DNA of 64,000 nucleotides from Umbelopsis ramanniana AG (Eukaryota > Mucoromycota > Umbelopsidomycetes > Umbelopsidales > Umbelopsidaceae), in contig NW_026252114.1 in assembly GCF_025399195.1 (NCBI RefSeq), positions 186,001 through 250,000 of the forward strand, in the 5' to 3' direction. Shown here one piece after another: positions 1-12,417 of the stretch; within the stretch, counting starts at the first letter, position 1; every line of letters starts with the position of its first letter. Under the pieces are notes generated by a model, which saw only the letters and a list, made by a program, of their open reading frames with translations, was not told the DNA's origin and ran no database searches. The position numbers and the translations under genes were made by a program.

Positions 1-731
1 TCTTCTGCTTCCTGAGCGGCCTTCTTTTCGAGAGCAGCGGCCTTCTTTGCTTCCTTTGCCTTTTCCTTCTTCAGCTTTTCCTTCTCCTTCTTGGAGAGAA
101 TTCTGATCTCGCCGCCGTCAGCATTGTCGTCAGGAAGTGGAGTAGCAGATCGAGAATCGGAAGCTTGGGATTCGAGGTCAACGTTCTTCTTACCCTTCTT
201 TCCTTTCTTTTCCTTGGGCTTTTCTGCCCAGTCGTATTCATCTTCGATTTGTTCATCCTCGTTTGTAGCAGCAGGAGGAGCAGCTTGTTCTTGTTCTTCC
301 TCCTCCTCAATATCGGCGGCTGTTGCCCTCTTATTCTTCTTTCCCTTCTTCTTGGCGGCCTTGCTCATAAGAGCCATCAAACTGTAAAACACATCAGAAT
401 AGCGATTAGATCGCCGCAATTCCATGTCTGGACAATGGTTGAAGAATCCCTAACATACCTATCGCCTTCTTCCTCGTCAACGTTGGCAAGCACACCGAAG
501 TCGGCAGTGTTGGTACCGTAGTTTTGAGGAGCTTCTTGGTCATCTTCGTTATTGTTGATAGCAGTAGTGGCGCCAGTGACTGCGGCGTCTTCTGCGAACT
601 CGTCGTCCCTGCGCATCGTGAAGATATAAGTCAATGCCATACGGTCATGAGAACAATTAACAGTGTAGCCAGTAAATGCATCCATACCAGTAGTCATCTT
701 TCTTTCTGTTTCCTCCCTTCTTCTTTCCCAT
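1..731 (-). CDS. Translation initiation factor eIF5B, N-terminal part (partial at left edge)
   Basis: eIF5B is the translational GTPase that promotes 60S subunit joining in the cytosol; only its low-complexity N-terminal region lies here. Exons read 731-688, 608-459 and 381 to beyond base 1. The first exon begins MGKKKGGNRKKDDY and the first splice completes the tryptophan of a YWDDEF motif, which resembles the YWDEEFEEDA stretch of yeast Fun12. Exon 3 carries Lys-rich blocks (KKKGKKNKR), acidic tracts, and an ILSKKEKEKLKKEK stretch, all typical of eIF5B N-termini. The GTPase domain would lie off the window to the left. Identity rests on these motifs and their order; the start is supported by the YWDDEF match directly after the splice. 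Confidence 0.85.
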
Positions 732-1127
732 TTTGTTGAGCGAGTATTAAAACAAGTACAAGTTGCTTTGAGGTTGTCGAAAATTGATATTTCTTTCGCC
801 CACACAAAAAAAAAAAAAAAATCCAAACTCGGTTTGTGACGTGGTTCTGTTTGGGCCTTTGCAACAAATCGAAGAAGGTGGAGCTCACTCACCGAAAGAC
901 ATTCTATAATATTTGAAAAGGTATTTTTAATCATGGCCATGATATTTATATTGCTTGTAAAAAGCAAAAATTCGTTGGAAAACACAGCTAAACTAAAGGC
1001 CATGTAGACGCGCCAATTTTTTTTTTTTAATCATTTCAATTCTTGGTCTACAAACGATGTTATTTTTGGAGTATATAATGCATCTTTTTCATATTTGGAT
1101 TACTTGTTAATGGTGCCAATTTATCGA
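732..1127. other. Spacer: eIF5B promoter and 3' end of the fumarate reductase gene
   Basis: There is no credible ORF. It has short homopolymer runs (A-tract near 806-822, T-tract near 1018-1028). It should hold the eIF5B 5' region on the minus strand and the 3' UTR of the gene to its right. Confidence 0.6.
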
Positions 1128-3177
1128 TTACTTCTTCAAAGTGCCAATGATAGCATAAGGAGCGTACTTTTCAACGACATCGGGCTTGTGGAGCATATTG
1201 AATTCATCAGTAGCATCACGACCAGCGAAGATAAGAATGGCCTTCTTGCCACCAGGGTGGTCGGGCAAGAAGTCGGTAACGTTGAGAACTTGGCCGTTCA
1301 CAATCACCCAGCAGTCATCAGGCTTGTTGTGCTTAGCCACCTCTTCCAAAGTATATTCGCCCATCTTCTGGGGAGCATCTTCCTTCTTGGGTTCCTCAGC
1401 AGGGGTCTCAACTGCCGATGTTTGTGATGGAGCAGCAGCGGAGGGTTGACCAGAAGAAGCAGCACCGGGCCATGCAATTTCAAAGTTGACCTTGGGTTCG
1501 TTAGGGTTGATGGTGATGTTAATACCGATACCACCATTCAAGTGCTGAGCAATGGCACCCAAACGTTGTTGAGCAACAGCATTGCTGTTGTTGACGAGAT
1601 GGCTGAACAAGTGCTTGGAAGCGGATGCACCAGCAACACGACCAAACACGACGCATCCAAGCAAGGAAGAACCACCAAGACGGTTGGCACCGTGGACACC
1701 ACCGCACATTTCACCAGCGGCAAACAGACCAGGAATGGCTTTGCCAGAAGCATCATGGACTTCAGACTCTGGTGAGATCTCAACACCACCCATGGTGTAG
1801 TGAAGAACGGGTTGCATATGGGCAACGTAGAAGTAGTCGGTCATCTTGATGGGGAAGTTATGGAAATACTTTTTACCCCAAGGGTCCTTTGCCTTGCCAT
1901 TGCAAATAGCATTGTATTCTTCCAAAGTCTTCTCGAGCTTCTCAGGTGAGATACCCATGTCCTTTGCAAGTTCTTGACCGTTAGCAAAACGCTTCATGAG
2001 ACCACGTCCAGTATAATGCTTGCAGTGCCATTCGATTTCCTTGGAAGCGGCAGTGTGAAGGACCAGGCGAATAGGGAACTTGTTCTTCCACATCTCACCA
2101 GTGACATAATCACGGTGACCTAATTCGTCGCAGAAACGATCACCCTCGGCGTTGAGAAGAATACCACCACAGCCACGAAGAGCCTCGGCAGCCAAGAACT
2201 TGACCTTAGCATCAGGTTCGTTAGGATCGACCAAACCAGTTGGGTGAACCTGAACCTTTTCAAGATCGATGGTCTTTCCACCAATAGCTGCGGTCATCTT
2301 GATACCATCACCTGTGCAGTGATCACCGTTGGTGGTGGAACTAGTTTAAAAAAGGAGAAGGAAGGGAGTTAAGCGCTGTAGCTTTAGGCAAAAGGCAAAG
2401 ATATCATCGATATGACAAATTACTTACAGATCAAAGAGTTCTGGGCGGTATTGCTTGAGAAGTGAGTTGTCAGTGAAATCAGCAGCATAACCGCCAGTGG
2501 CCAAAACAACAGGACCATGCTCTTGGTAAGTCTTGCCATCAGCGCCCTTGCCAACCAAGGTATATTCAACACCAATAACATTCTTTTGATCGTCTTGGAT
2601 GAGCTTGTGGACATTAGCTCGCTTGATGATCTTTGCACGTTCAGGCATCTTTTCAGCGGCTTCCTCGAATCCTTCCATGAGTGCATAAGTGATAGTCATA
2701 CCAGGGAACTGTTCCTTGCCACGATGAGTACGAGGCTGTGAGTGACCACCAAGACGAGACACCAAGCTAAGGTCCAACTGGAATTTATCCTGAAGCCATT
2801 CAACAGCAGATGAACTCTTGCCAGTCAAAACCTGAACCAATTCAGGTCTCAAAAGGTCACGAGCTGATCGTGCAGAGTCCTCATAAAAGATTTCTGCAGA
2901 ATCCTTGATGCCCAACTTGACTTGAGTGCGGGTCAAAGCACCGTTGATACCAGAAGTAGCTTTAGTAGAGTTTCCGCTGTTACGGAAAGCCGAAATTTAA
3001 GGTTAGCATAATTTGCGGGGAGGTTCAGCCAGTGTTCTCATTCCGCCCGCCTTACCCAAAGAAAGGATTTTTGTCCAAAAGCAAGACGTTGCCACCTTGT
3101 TCCAAGATGGTGTGAGCAGCTGCCAAACCTGACAAACCTCCACCAACAACGATGATCTGGTTATTTAGAGAAGACAT
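1128..3177 (-). CDS. Soluble fumarate reductase fused to a C-terminal cytochrome b5 domain
   Basis: A flavoprotein of the Frd1/Osm1 type that reduces fumarate to succinate. Exons are 3177-3056, 2976-2428 and 2340-1128 (627 aa). Residues 12-17 are GGGLSG, the FAD-binding loop, followed by the NSTKATSGING segment of this family. HSQPRTH, TGDGIKMT, and the GEMCGGVHGANRLGGSSL flavin segment mark the catalytic core. Residues 552-627 form a cytochrome b5 domain with heme ligands His in HPGG (585-588) and in NMLHKP (about 608). Yeast Frd1 (470 aa) and Osm1 (501 aa) lack this domain. No signal or mitochondrial presequence is apparent, so it is probably cytosolic. The fusion suggests electrons may reach the flavin through heme; that part is inference. 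Confidence 0.93.
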
Positions 3178-3709
3178 TTGAAGAAGAAGAGAAAAGAGAG
3201 AGGGGAGCAAGGAAGAAGAGTAGGGAGAAGGAACCTTTTTTTCAGCTTTCAAAATGCCCTCGCAAGTCGGCCGAAACCCTCTTATACCGTCGCTGATCCC
3301 GTGACCTGGATAGGGCTAATATTACCTGATCACCTGCCTCCCACTTTTCTCATGGGTGGGTAGCACTTTACACGTGAAGGTCAACGGCATGATATTCCAC
3401 CACATAATATAAGACACACTGAGACATAAGGAGATAAATAGGTGCCTAGTGCTTTCAAGTAGGCTGCTGGTGATGAGCAAGGTCTTTACAAATCGAAAAC
3501 GCTTGTTCAAAGCAAAAAGGCATATAGAAAGAACGATGACCACATCGTCTCCTCCACTGCTGCCTTTTCCCCGCATTGGTTAAAGGGAAAGTCAACTCCG
3601 AGATAACAGGCCAGTAGCACAGAAAACCAATGTCCAGCCAGCCAGCCAAAAGAACATTAAAAAGTGACAGGTAGAAAAAGAGATTATTTATAATATGTTG
3701 GATAGGGTA
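3178..3709. other. Spacer: fumarate reductase promoter and kinesin 3' UTR
   Basis: No gene is seen. A minus-strand TATAAG lies at 3286-3281, about 105 bp upstream of the fumarate reductase ATG, and a CACGTG palindrome lies near 3372. Confidence 0.5.
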
Positions 3710-6700
3710 TCATATCAATCGGTCTACAGGATAAAATTGATCAAGTTTGCTAATCCAATCCACCATATCTTGACGGTTGGCTGCTTGCATCAGATATGCA
3801 TTGTTATTGGTGTACAGTGCAAACACGTTGGAACGCTGTATTTTTCAAAGAGAACATCACATGTTGATAAGCAAAAAAAGTGGAGGGTACAAAAGCGTAT
3901 CGGCGTTACGTACCTGAAGTAACTCTTCAACTTGTTTTTGATGATCGATTCTAATGGATGCCAGGTTGATCACTCCATGCTCGTCGGTCTCAGAGTGATT
4001 GGCATATATGTATATGTATGGTCTAAGTGATGGAAGCAAAGGGATATATGAATGGGGAGTGCTTAGAACGTAAAGTGTAATGCATTGTGGCCTGTTACTT
4101 TACCTGCGTACAACAAACCACTTTTTAACCCATTTGTCTTCTACTGCATTCTCTTGATACATAAGGTATCCTTTTTTCGATATACTATCACTACAAAAAT
4201 CAAGTTGGCTGTTAAATGGCGTGTATCTAGCATGGTCATTTGATTATTCATTTTTTTTAATTATCCTTTACCTTTGAGTGACTTGCTTTACTTCTGCTAT
4301 GAGTTTGGAATTTGGCCGACTGTGTTGACGAACATCAGGTGATGGTATATCGCTGCTGTCTGGTGGGTCTTGGCTTATGACCATCTAATGTGGGATGATA
4401 CGGTAAGTAAGCTGGTGGTTGGCGTTGTTACTGGTCATGGCTATGCTTAACTTACCTCTTTACATTTGTATGGCTTGGCACGCCACAGCTTTATAACATT
4501 CTTTAGCAGTTCTACTTGTTTTTCGCTATATATGCCGTCTGTATTGGCTTCTACATTAGCAATCTTGAGAGATAACGCTGCTCGTTCATCATCGTCTTGA
4601 TTCTCTATCATGGCCAAGTGCTGACGAATCAATGCAACTTGCTTTTGCTTTGAGAACAAGGTTTTTAATCTTTGGTAGTCATGAACAAGCGAGACGCCGC
4701 GCGGTTGCCAGGAACCTAGACATTCTTCAGCGCGAAGGGTTTTACTGGCAGTGTTCAATCTCCAGAGGTCAGCAACCTTTCTAGTCATGGGCGGTCGAAG
4801 GTTGACTAGGAAAATACCACTGCATTTTTTCAACGTTTTATGAGAAGCAAGCAAGTTGCGCAATTTCGATGGGTTGCTGCTATCACGGCCTTGAATTTGG
4901 ACTGCGATATCCATGTTGAATTTCACGGGTTGTAGACACTTTGTCGCTTCAACCTCCCATTTTAAGTGAAGAAGAATACGACTACTCATGGCGGTAGTGC
5001 GATTTAAGAATAGGGAATCGTGCAAAGAGCTATCCCAGATACACTGTATGGAGAGTGTGCTTGTGCCATCGCGAAGGTAAGTCACCTTTTGCTGTGGAAG
5101 GAGACGGAGAGGAATGTCTTCATGGGCGGGGGATTCGACAATTCTTCCTTTGGCGTCTAATAACCTGACTTTACCGATGGTGACTTTGGATACACGGGTC
5201 CAAGGGAATTGACGGCCAGATGTATGGGATAATGTTAAATAAATACGTCTCTGTAGACCTTGGTGGAGTAAAAATACGCCTGCATCCAACGAGTTCTGTG
5301 ATAGTAGCTGAGTTGGATTGTAATTACCATCGGGTGTGAGTTCACAAACTTGCACCCAAGCGAGAACATCATGTCTCTCTGCCACTACGAGTTCTTCCTC
5401 TGATCTTCGTTCGAGGGCATTATTTGGGCTGTGGTTTCCAGAGGTGTTGGTATTGCCTGCTCCATGGCCGGTATCGGAAGCGTGTATGCTGCCAACTCCG
5501 TTACTATTGCCAGTTGCTTTGTTGCTCTTTCCATTGCTGTTACCATTTACATTGCCACTTGCATTAGACCCATTGGATTTTACAGCTCTAGCCTTCTCTC
5601 GGGCAGCATCCCAAAGCTCCAAGTGAGCAAGCGTTCGGGGTTGTGCTACACCATAAATTTCAAAGACAATGGGCTCGTTCAGAATCCGATGCTTGACGTT
5701 TTCGGTTACAGTAATGGAAATAGTTTGCGAAAAGTTGAACTTTATGGCCGATGCAGCGAAGTCGCCGACGGCCTCGGTGCAAAACAGTTTTTCTGCCACG
5801 GAATGAGTGGAAATACTGCCGAACGACGAGAGCTTGAATTGAACGTGAACTTGAGTATATTCTGATTCATATATGCCGTCCAGCTCCTGTATATGCACTT
5901 GGAAGGAAAGCTCCTGACCCACTCGAAGCGTGGTATCATCCGTAGTCTGTGAGGTATTCATACTTGTTCGAGCAATAGGATGAATATCTACTGTGAGGGT
6001 TCCTTTAATCTGTCCAGTGACCTTACAGTAGACATTCGCCCTGGTTGTAAACGGGCGATGGTACGCCAAGTTGCGTACGGGTACAACTGCGCGGCCAATG
6101 AACGAGTACTTTAGACAAGGAATTTCGTAAAATGGATCTTCCCAGTTGAAATGCTTGCGATACTGAGGTTTGTCAACGAAGTTGTACAAGTTGCGCATTT
6201 GGTGTAGCTGCATTTTAAGCTTTTCCAGTGACCAAGTGTAAAACGCTTGATGTCGGTTATCGAGGACTCGAATGCCAACACAAGGCTTTTCGGAAGAAAC
6301 AAGATTGGTATCATCATCGTTGTTGAACTGGTGCAAGGCTGATGTGGTTTCCAAACAAGACAGGGGGTTGGAAGGTTGCTCATCGTCAATGACGGTGAAT
6401 TGATAGATGACATTTTTTTCGAGCTCACGAGAAATGATATTAGCTTCTTTCAACATGGCCGCATTGGTCAACAATGTTTCAGCCATGATGACAAGGCGTT
6501 GCTTCTTCCATTGTTGGATAGCCTTGGTGACAGCCGAGACTTGTTCAGCTGTAAAGAACTCCATGGACGCTGATAATGGACCAAACGAAAGACCGCTGAG
6601 CATAGTGCTTCCTGTTGGCGAAACTTGCAACGACATTCGATTGATCTTTTCTTCATACTGCTTCTTTTGAGAATCTAATTGTTGCTGTAACTCTTCTTTT

Positions 6701-9229
6701 GCTAATTTCAATCGCTCTTCCAAATCAGCTTGGACTATAGTCGCTTCCGTGTCCAGACTTTCAAAACCGTCGTCTAGCAAGGTGCCGTTGGTTGAAGAGC
6801 TTCCATTCTGATAGGAATTTCGTGAAGATGTGTCATCTTCGCATTCACCGGCGCGGCTTTCTGATCTAGTCTTTCTTAAATTTCTAATCTTTGTAATATC
6901 ATCGAAAAGCTTTTCGAGTTCTTCGTCCTTTAATCCACCGAAATTGGATTCAGTATTGTAATAGTTCAACACTGCTTCACGTTTGGCAAAGTTCCAATCC
7001 ACCACTTCGGACCCAATACTGGCATTTTCCGACATATTGGTAGGTGATTCAGGACGCTCGTCATCGAAATCGCTAGGGGTGCCACTTCGTCGAGTGACAG
7101 CTGTCTTTTGTAAATCTCGTTCACGACGCACTTCTTCGGGATGGTTGAATCGAAACACATGGTAGTCGCCTAGGATGATTCGGTAACCGCTGCGTAATCG
7201 CCTTGGTTCTGAAATTCGCATTCCGTTGACCATGGTCATGGACTGCTCGTTGGGATGAAGCGTCACAATGCCGTTGACGTTTTCGAATTGACAATGACTG
7301 TCAAAGATATTGGGGCCACTCAGTCGAATATCAGCGGGTACTTCACTATCTTGCCGTCCAACACGGATGGTACCTAGTTTGATCTGATACATGAGGCACT
7401 CAGACATGAGAGGGTCTTCGTTCAAATTGACAAGATGAGGCATTTTCTTGGGGGTATACACTCCCACATTGTTCTTCTCCACGGCAATACCAAGTTCTTC
7501 CAAAGCTTTCTCTCGTTCAAGTTGAATTTGTTCTGTCTTTTTCAATTTGTCCTCCCACGTTTCGTTGAGTTCGTTGAAGAGCTTTTCTGAGGACTGTAGC
7601 TGCTCAATGACTTCCTCACGCGTCATCTTCTTTTCAACACCGTGTTGATCCTTGATGACAATCTCCTGCTTCATGTTGCCTAGGGGACGGCCACCAGATG
7701 TTGGTGAAATAGGTCCAGAGCCTCCCTTGAGATGACTGCTGTTGGCTGCCATCTGCTCCAGTTCTTCAGGAGCATACACCATCAACTTGTCTCGCAAAAG
7801 ATCCAACTCTTCTTTGAGTTCGCGAATAAGCTTGGCGTTGGGATCTTCGTTTACTACTGCCTTATTCTTGATCCTCTTGGCTTGATCTGCGTATCTCAGA
7901 GTACTTAGCGTTTCTTCGTAGTTGTCCGACGCTGGAGAGATGGCGGCCACCATGGCCGTTTTAGAGTTACCACCAAGTGAATCTTTCAACAGCCATGTCA
8001 AGACAGAATCTCGATAAGGAATGAACACCTCTTTTTGTTTCTTTCCCTTTTTGGGATCTTGAGATGATTGTTCGGCCAAGCCTGCGATGACTTTGCCTAG
8101 TGTGGTGAGCGAACGATTGATATTGGCTCCTTCCTTTAGTCGCTGACCGGTAGCACCCGTGCTATTAGCTCTTTCACTACCAGCCAAATCGACCAAACTG
8201 ATTCTTGCCACCTTCTCCGTCTCTAATTTGGTAAGGTCATCTTGTAGTTTTTGGGTTAAAAATAGTGTGAACACAGCATGTGATCGAGAAGACGTTTCGT
8301 TCATATTGGTTGCCGCGACCGTTCGAGCCTATCGTTAACAAAGAGGTCAGCTGGGAAGGTAAATGAAGGTGCCACAAGTGGGCAAAGCTGAAGCCAGGTA
8401 GGTAGGACACAGAAGTAGTAAACCCCACTCATTGTAAGTTTTTAAAAAAAAAAAAATGCCTCAAGCTTACCTTGTTTCCCTCGTCCATTAAATGTTCAAT
8501 ATCAGCAAATGAGTTTACTGCCACTCGAGATAAATCTTCAACATATGGACCCAAACTTGGATGTTCACGAACTTTAAGGTTGCCTTTGTTTTTAGGATTC
8601 AACAAATCTCGTACTTTTTCGTTGTAAATTTCAATATAGGAGACTTCGACTCGGTACGTTAGGTTATTGGCTGTTTGTCGGTTGATTCGATTAAACATTT
8701 CGGAACAGGTTCGGGGAATGATACCCTTGTCTTCGCCGTAGCCCATCATAGAATAAGATTTACCAGACCCAGTCTGGCCATCTGCAATAAAGATAGATAT
8801 TGGGGTGGGTTACTTTAACGCACCTAACATCAACTCTACTTTCAGTCCTGTAACTTACACGCAAAGATACAGCAATTATAGCCACCAAACGCATGATCCA
8901 ACAAGTCCTCTCCCAGGTCATTGTACACCATGGCCTGATCAGCATATGTCGGATCGTTCTTATCCGCTGACCAGTATGACTTATCGAATGTAAATGCCTT
9001 TACATCTTCTTCTTTATCTTTCGAATTCTTGTGTTCGGCTGGTTTGGTGATAATAGTCTGGTTGCCGGACATACGGACCAGTGATGTAGCTCCGCGTGCT
9101 AGCTCTGTAATGGACACATCATCAGATTTCAACAGATTCTACACCCCCATCTATTCAGGAACACAAGGTCTAACCTCTGGCATTGAGTGGACGGCATCTG
9201 ACTACGACCTTGATGTTGCCTCCACTCAT
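3710..9229 (-). CDS. Kinesin-3 motor (Unc104/KIF1A type) with FHA and C-terminal PH domains
   Basis: A plus-end microtubule motor for vesicle and early-endosome transport. Eight exons: 9229-9175, 9104-8859, 8781-8471, 8328-4456, 4384-4272, 4190-4104, 4022-3914 and 3835-3710 (1639 aa). The start [18 protein letters not shown] is the usual kinesin-3 N-terminus. The P-loop GQTGSGKS is at about 102-109, followed by NETSSRSH and DLAGSE (about 251) in the switch regions. An FHA domain spans about 525-605 ([17 protein letters not shown]), followed by coiled-coil and KIF1-type stalk regions and a Ser/Asn/Gly-rich linker. The last three exons encode a PH domain ([40 protein letters not shown]), the cargo lipid-binding module. 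Length and domain order match fungal Unc104. The final four small exons are easily missed because the main ORF stops at the exon 4 donor. Confidence 0.95.
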
Positions 9230-9556
9230 GATGGAGCCGGCGGAGTGTTGGTGAGGGGTTCAAAAGGTGGTTTAACGAGAAAAAAAAAAAGGAAAGAGTG
9301 TTGGAAAGGGGGAGAACTTGAGACCACACAAAAAATAGATGCTAGCTTGCCTAACGCGTTGGACACTTTTAACAATTTTCACCATGCCTTCAGGCACGCG
9401 TCACAATGTTGCGAAATTTTATTTCCATTCAGTCGTCCAGTAGTCAATGGCCAGCATTGTAAAAAACCTTGGTGGCCAAAGTGGTCCATACCATCTAGGA
9501 CTCATTTGTGCTCCCGCATATCTTTACGCTTCCGCTTCAGCTCTCCGGCCTTAGCC
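9230..9556. other. Spacer: kinesin promoter and alcohol dehydrogenase 3' end
   Basis: There is no credible gene. An A-rich tract lies at about 9280-9292. It lies between two minus-strand genes. Confidence 0.5.
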
Positions 9557-10908
9557 CTAGGGCATGGTGAAGACTACTTTGGTACATCCATCCAGCCTGC
9601 CATCAAACTTTCTATACATTTCTACGGCATCAGTAATGGGTACTCTATGACTAATGATGGAGGTTACGGCATATTTCTTGGATATCAACACAGGAAGAAG
9701 CTTGTCCATCATGGCTCTTGAAGGGCATCGTCCACTTCTATAAGTCAAGTTTTTGTCGTAACCATCGCCCGGCGTAAATGGCCAAGTCGGTGCAGTGTGC
9801 ACTCCTACAGAAGATAACACACCTCCAGGTCGCATCACAGTATAAGCCAGCTCAAGAGCACTAGAATGCCCCACCACCTGTAGCACTTGTCAGTGGCACG
9901 CTCTAACTTCCTTTTTTTTTTTTGGAAAAAACAAGCTTTTTAACGCACCTCTAGTACAATGTCGGCTCCTCGTCCTCCTGTAGCTGACTTGACCGCCGCA
10001 TCAACATCTTGACTCAAATTGAGAGGTGTTGCTCCAAATCGATCTGCGGCAACTTGGAGTCGCTCGTTCACGCTGTCAACCACAAACACTTGCTTGGCTC
10101 CATATTCCTTGGCTCCAATGCACGCAAGCATGCCTACAGGTCCACACCCAATCACAACTACAACCGCTTCCGACGCTTCCATCTCAGTAAGCGCTGAAAA
10201 TCCATTCATTGCGCAGAAAAATCCAGTACTGAGAATGTCTCCAAGTAAAATGGCTTCTTCGTCTTCGATGGTATCGGGGAGCTTGAGCAGTGAACCAGAT
10301 GCTAGCGGTACTCGAACATATTCTGCTTGTCCTCCTTCCAACCCTTTGCCCTGCGATTTCCTGCCACCATCAAATAAATTTTTAGCCACAAGGTTCGCCA
10401 CCAGAGGTTTAGAAGAGCCAGCTGGCAAGTTTGCGTATCATAGGCGTAGCCCATTCTGGTTACCTTCCACTGACAAATGTAACACCTACCATCCATAAAG
10501 CTGACCCTTCTCGCAGCGACAAGTCAATCCACGGCTACAATACCAGCATTCGCCACAGCATGTTGTAAAACCAGACCCAACGCGATCTCCCACTTGGAAG
10601 CCCTTAACTTGTTCTCCAACTTCCACAATGGTACCTACGAATTCGTGTCCCATAATCGTCATGGGATCCAAACCCTTTTCGGCTCCTCGGTAAGGGTGTA
10701 GATCGCTTCCTATGTTCAGCGCCAGCGTGCCGTGTTGTTGTGAGTCTCTCGCTTTATATACCCCTGCTGGCAAATACGCTCATCATTCCTTACCACAAAG
10801 ACCGGCTAGTGATACCTTGACAATCGCATCGGTAGGCTCTTGAATCTTAGGCTTCTCTACGGTGGATACAGCGACTTCGTATGGCTTTTGGAACGTAACA
10901 GCCAACAT
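9557..10908 (-). CDS. Zinc-dependent alcohol dehydrogenase (MDR superfamily)
   Basis: A medium-chain dehydrogenase/reductase that oxidises an alcohol with NAD(P)+; the substrate cannot be read from sequence. Exons 10908-10794, 10709-10490, 10360-9949 and 9877-9557 encode 355 aa, a normal length. Visible are LAGLCGSDLHPYRG (catalytic zinc Cys), GHEFVG (zinc His/Glu), the four-Cys structural zinc loop CCGECWYCSRGLTCRC, and a Rossmann motif GCGPVGMLA. The start MLAVTFQKP is the normal family start; the same frame stays open upstream to about 11094, but that extension looks like 5' UTR. The closest resemblance by eye is to bacterial-type glutathione-independent alcohol/formaldehyde dehydrogenases, which is only an impression. 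Confidence 0.88.
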
Positions 10909-11635
10909 GATGAAAAGAAGGTTTATAAGCAAGAAACAGGAGCCTGGGTATTTACCCAGCTTCGTACTAACCCGTCTGCTGAAATTGAAACTGGCGTTGA
11001 AAGGAGGAAAAAATCGGTGTATACGCTCAGTTGCAGTCAGATAAAACGGATATCCATGTTGAAGTGTATGTTGAGAAACTGTATATTCTGGCACTAAAGA
11101 AGTAGAGCATCTTGTCTCAATGCCATACGCTTGAACTGTACTTGTAGCTACTGTTCATCACAATGCAATTGCGTGCCCACAATAGACACACACTGGGCAA
11201 CAGACACTGCTCACCACACACCTGCATCGTTATGAAGAAAAACTACATTATAGTCTGGCAAATGTGAAAAACTTGGAAACAATGTTACCCTGCAAATATA
11301 CCGTAAGTTGTGCACGCATTTCCCCAACTACCTGATCCATCCGGATATCATCCTTAAAACTATGCTACAGTCATTTTAAGAACCGTTACTCTGCCGTTTG
11401 TCATTAAGTAGAGCAAATAGGCTTATGTCTAAAAATTTCCTCATCACATTCATTAAAAACATCCTGTCCTTCTTTGTTAAATGGTTTAGCTTATTTATTC
11501 CTGAAAAGTTGGTTGCTCCGAGCTCCCAACGGTTCTGGCACCCAAGTCCAAAACCTTGGTTGGCCGTCAGAGGAGATGGTGTGGTTTACGCGAAACAACA
11601 TTAATCCATCAGAAAATCAAATAAAGCGAAAGTCT
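10909..11635. other. Spacer: alcohol dehydrogenase promoter and uL1 3' UTR
   Basis: No gene or RNA was recognised. ORFs here are short and show no family resemblance. Confidence 0.45.
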
Positions 11636-12417
11636 CTAGTACAAACGTTCGGGCTTGCCCATGGAGGACTTGATGTACAAAGACTTGACGTTTTGCCAGT
11701 TCTTCTTAAGAAGAGAGACAAGGAAGTTGATGGCCAACATGATGTTAGCAACGGATTGTTCCTCAGTCATGTTGACGTGGGCAACAGCGATACCAAGGCA
11801 AAGAACCTTCTTAAGTTGGAACTTGATGGTAGCGCGGATCTCATCAGCCTTGGCGGTAAGGTCGTCGTTGTGGGTGACAGGGGTAGGGAACTTGCCAACC
11901 TTGTGGAGACCGGGACCGAGAAGACGGGGAATCTGCTTGATGAGAGCCTCGGAAGCGACGAAAGCATCGTACTTCTTGGCGAGCTTCTTGATGAGCTTCT
12001 TGTTCTTGTTGAGCTTCTTCAAATCCTCAACAGATTGGAACTCCATACCGGCAGCCTTAGCTTGATCGCAGTGGAAAGCATCACCGAGAACGCAAACGGA
12101 CATCTTGGGACGGGGAACGTTGGGAAGCCTATAAAACTGAATGTCAGCATCTAGCATATACAGGTTGTTCACAGGTGGGATGACTTACTTGATGGTACCA
12201 GAGAAACGCTTGTCACGCTGGGGATCGTAGTTCTTAAGACCAATCTGGAGCTCGATGGTCTCGACGAAGTTACGCTTCTTCTCCTCGGACTGAGCGAGGA
12301 CGGCGCGAACGGATTCTCTGACGGCGGAAACGCTAACCTTGCTACTGCTCACGGTATGGATGATTAGTGGATGGATGGATGCATGGATGGATGGGTGGAT
12401 GGATTATCATACCTCAT
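11636..12417 (-). CDS. 60S ribosomal protein uL1 (L10a/Rpl1)
   Basis: A large-subunit ribosomal protein that forms the mobile L1 stalk near the E site. Exons 12417-12413, 12344-12189 and 12128-11636 give 217 aa, exactly the length usual for eukaryotic L10a. The first coding exon is only five bases (ATGAG), so the protein starts [18 protein letters not shown]. Diagnostic segments are [34 protein letters not shown], and the C-terminal MGKPERLY. Intron 1 is an ATGG-type simple repeat. An E-box (TCACGTGGATT) lies about 100 bp upstream of the ATG and recurs upstream of the eL6 gene in this window. Confidence 0.97.
12357..12406. repeat. Imperfect ATGG tetranucleotide repeat in uL1 intron 1
   Basis: About ten copies of ATGG with a few interruptions fill most of the short intron between the 5-nt first coding exon and exon 2 of the uL1 gene. 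It is a microsatellite and likely length-polymorphic. Confidence 0.8.

Noticed and set aside
377-1003. 208-codon minus-strand ORF across the eIF5B start
   Set aside because: It crosses the eIF5B first exon and intron in a frame that only becomes coding in exon 2; splicing explains the real protein.
5336-5865. Plus-strand ORFs inside the kinesin gene
   Set aside because: They lie antisense to the continuous 1.3 kb-codon kinesin exon and are explained by its codon pattern.
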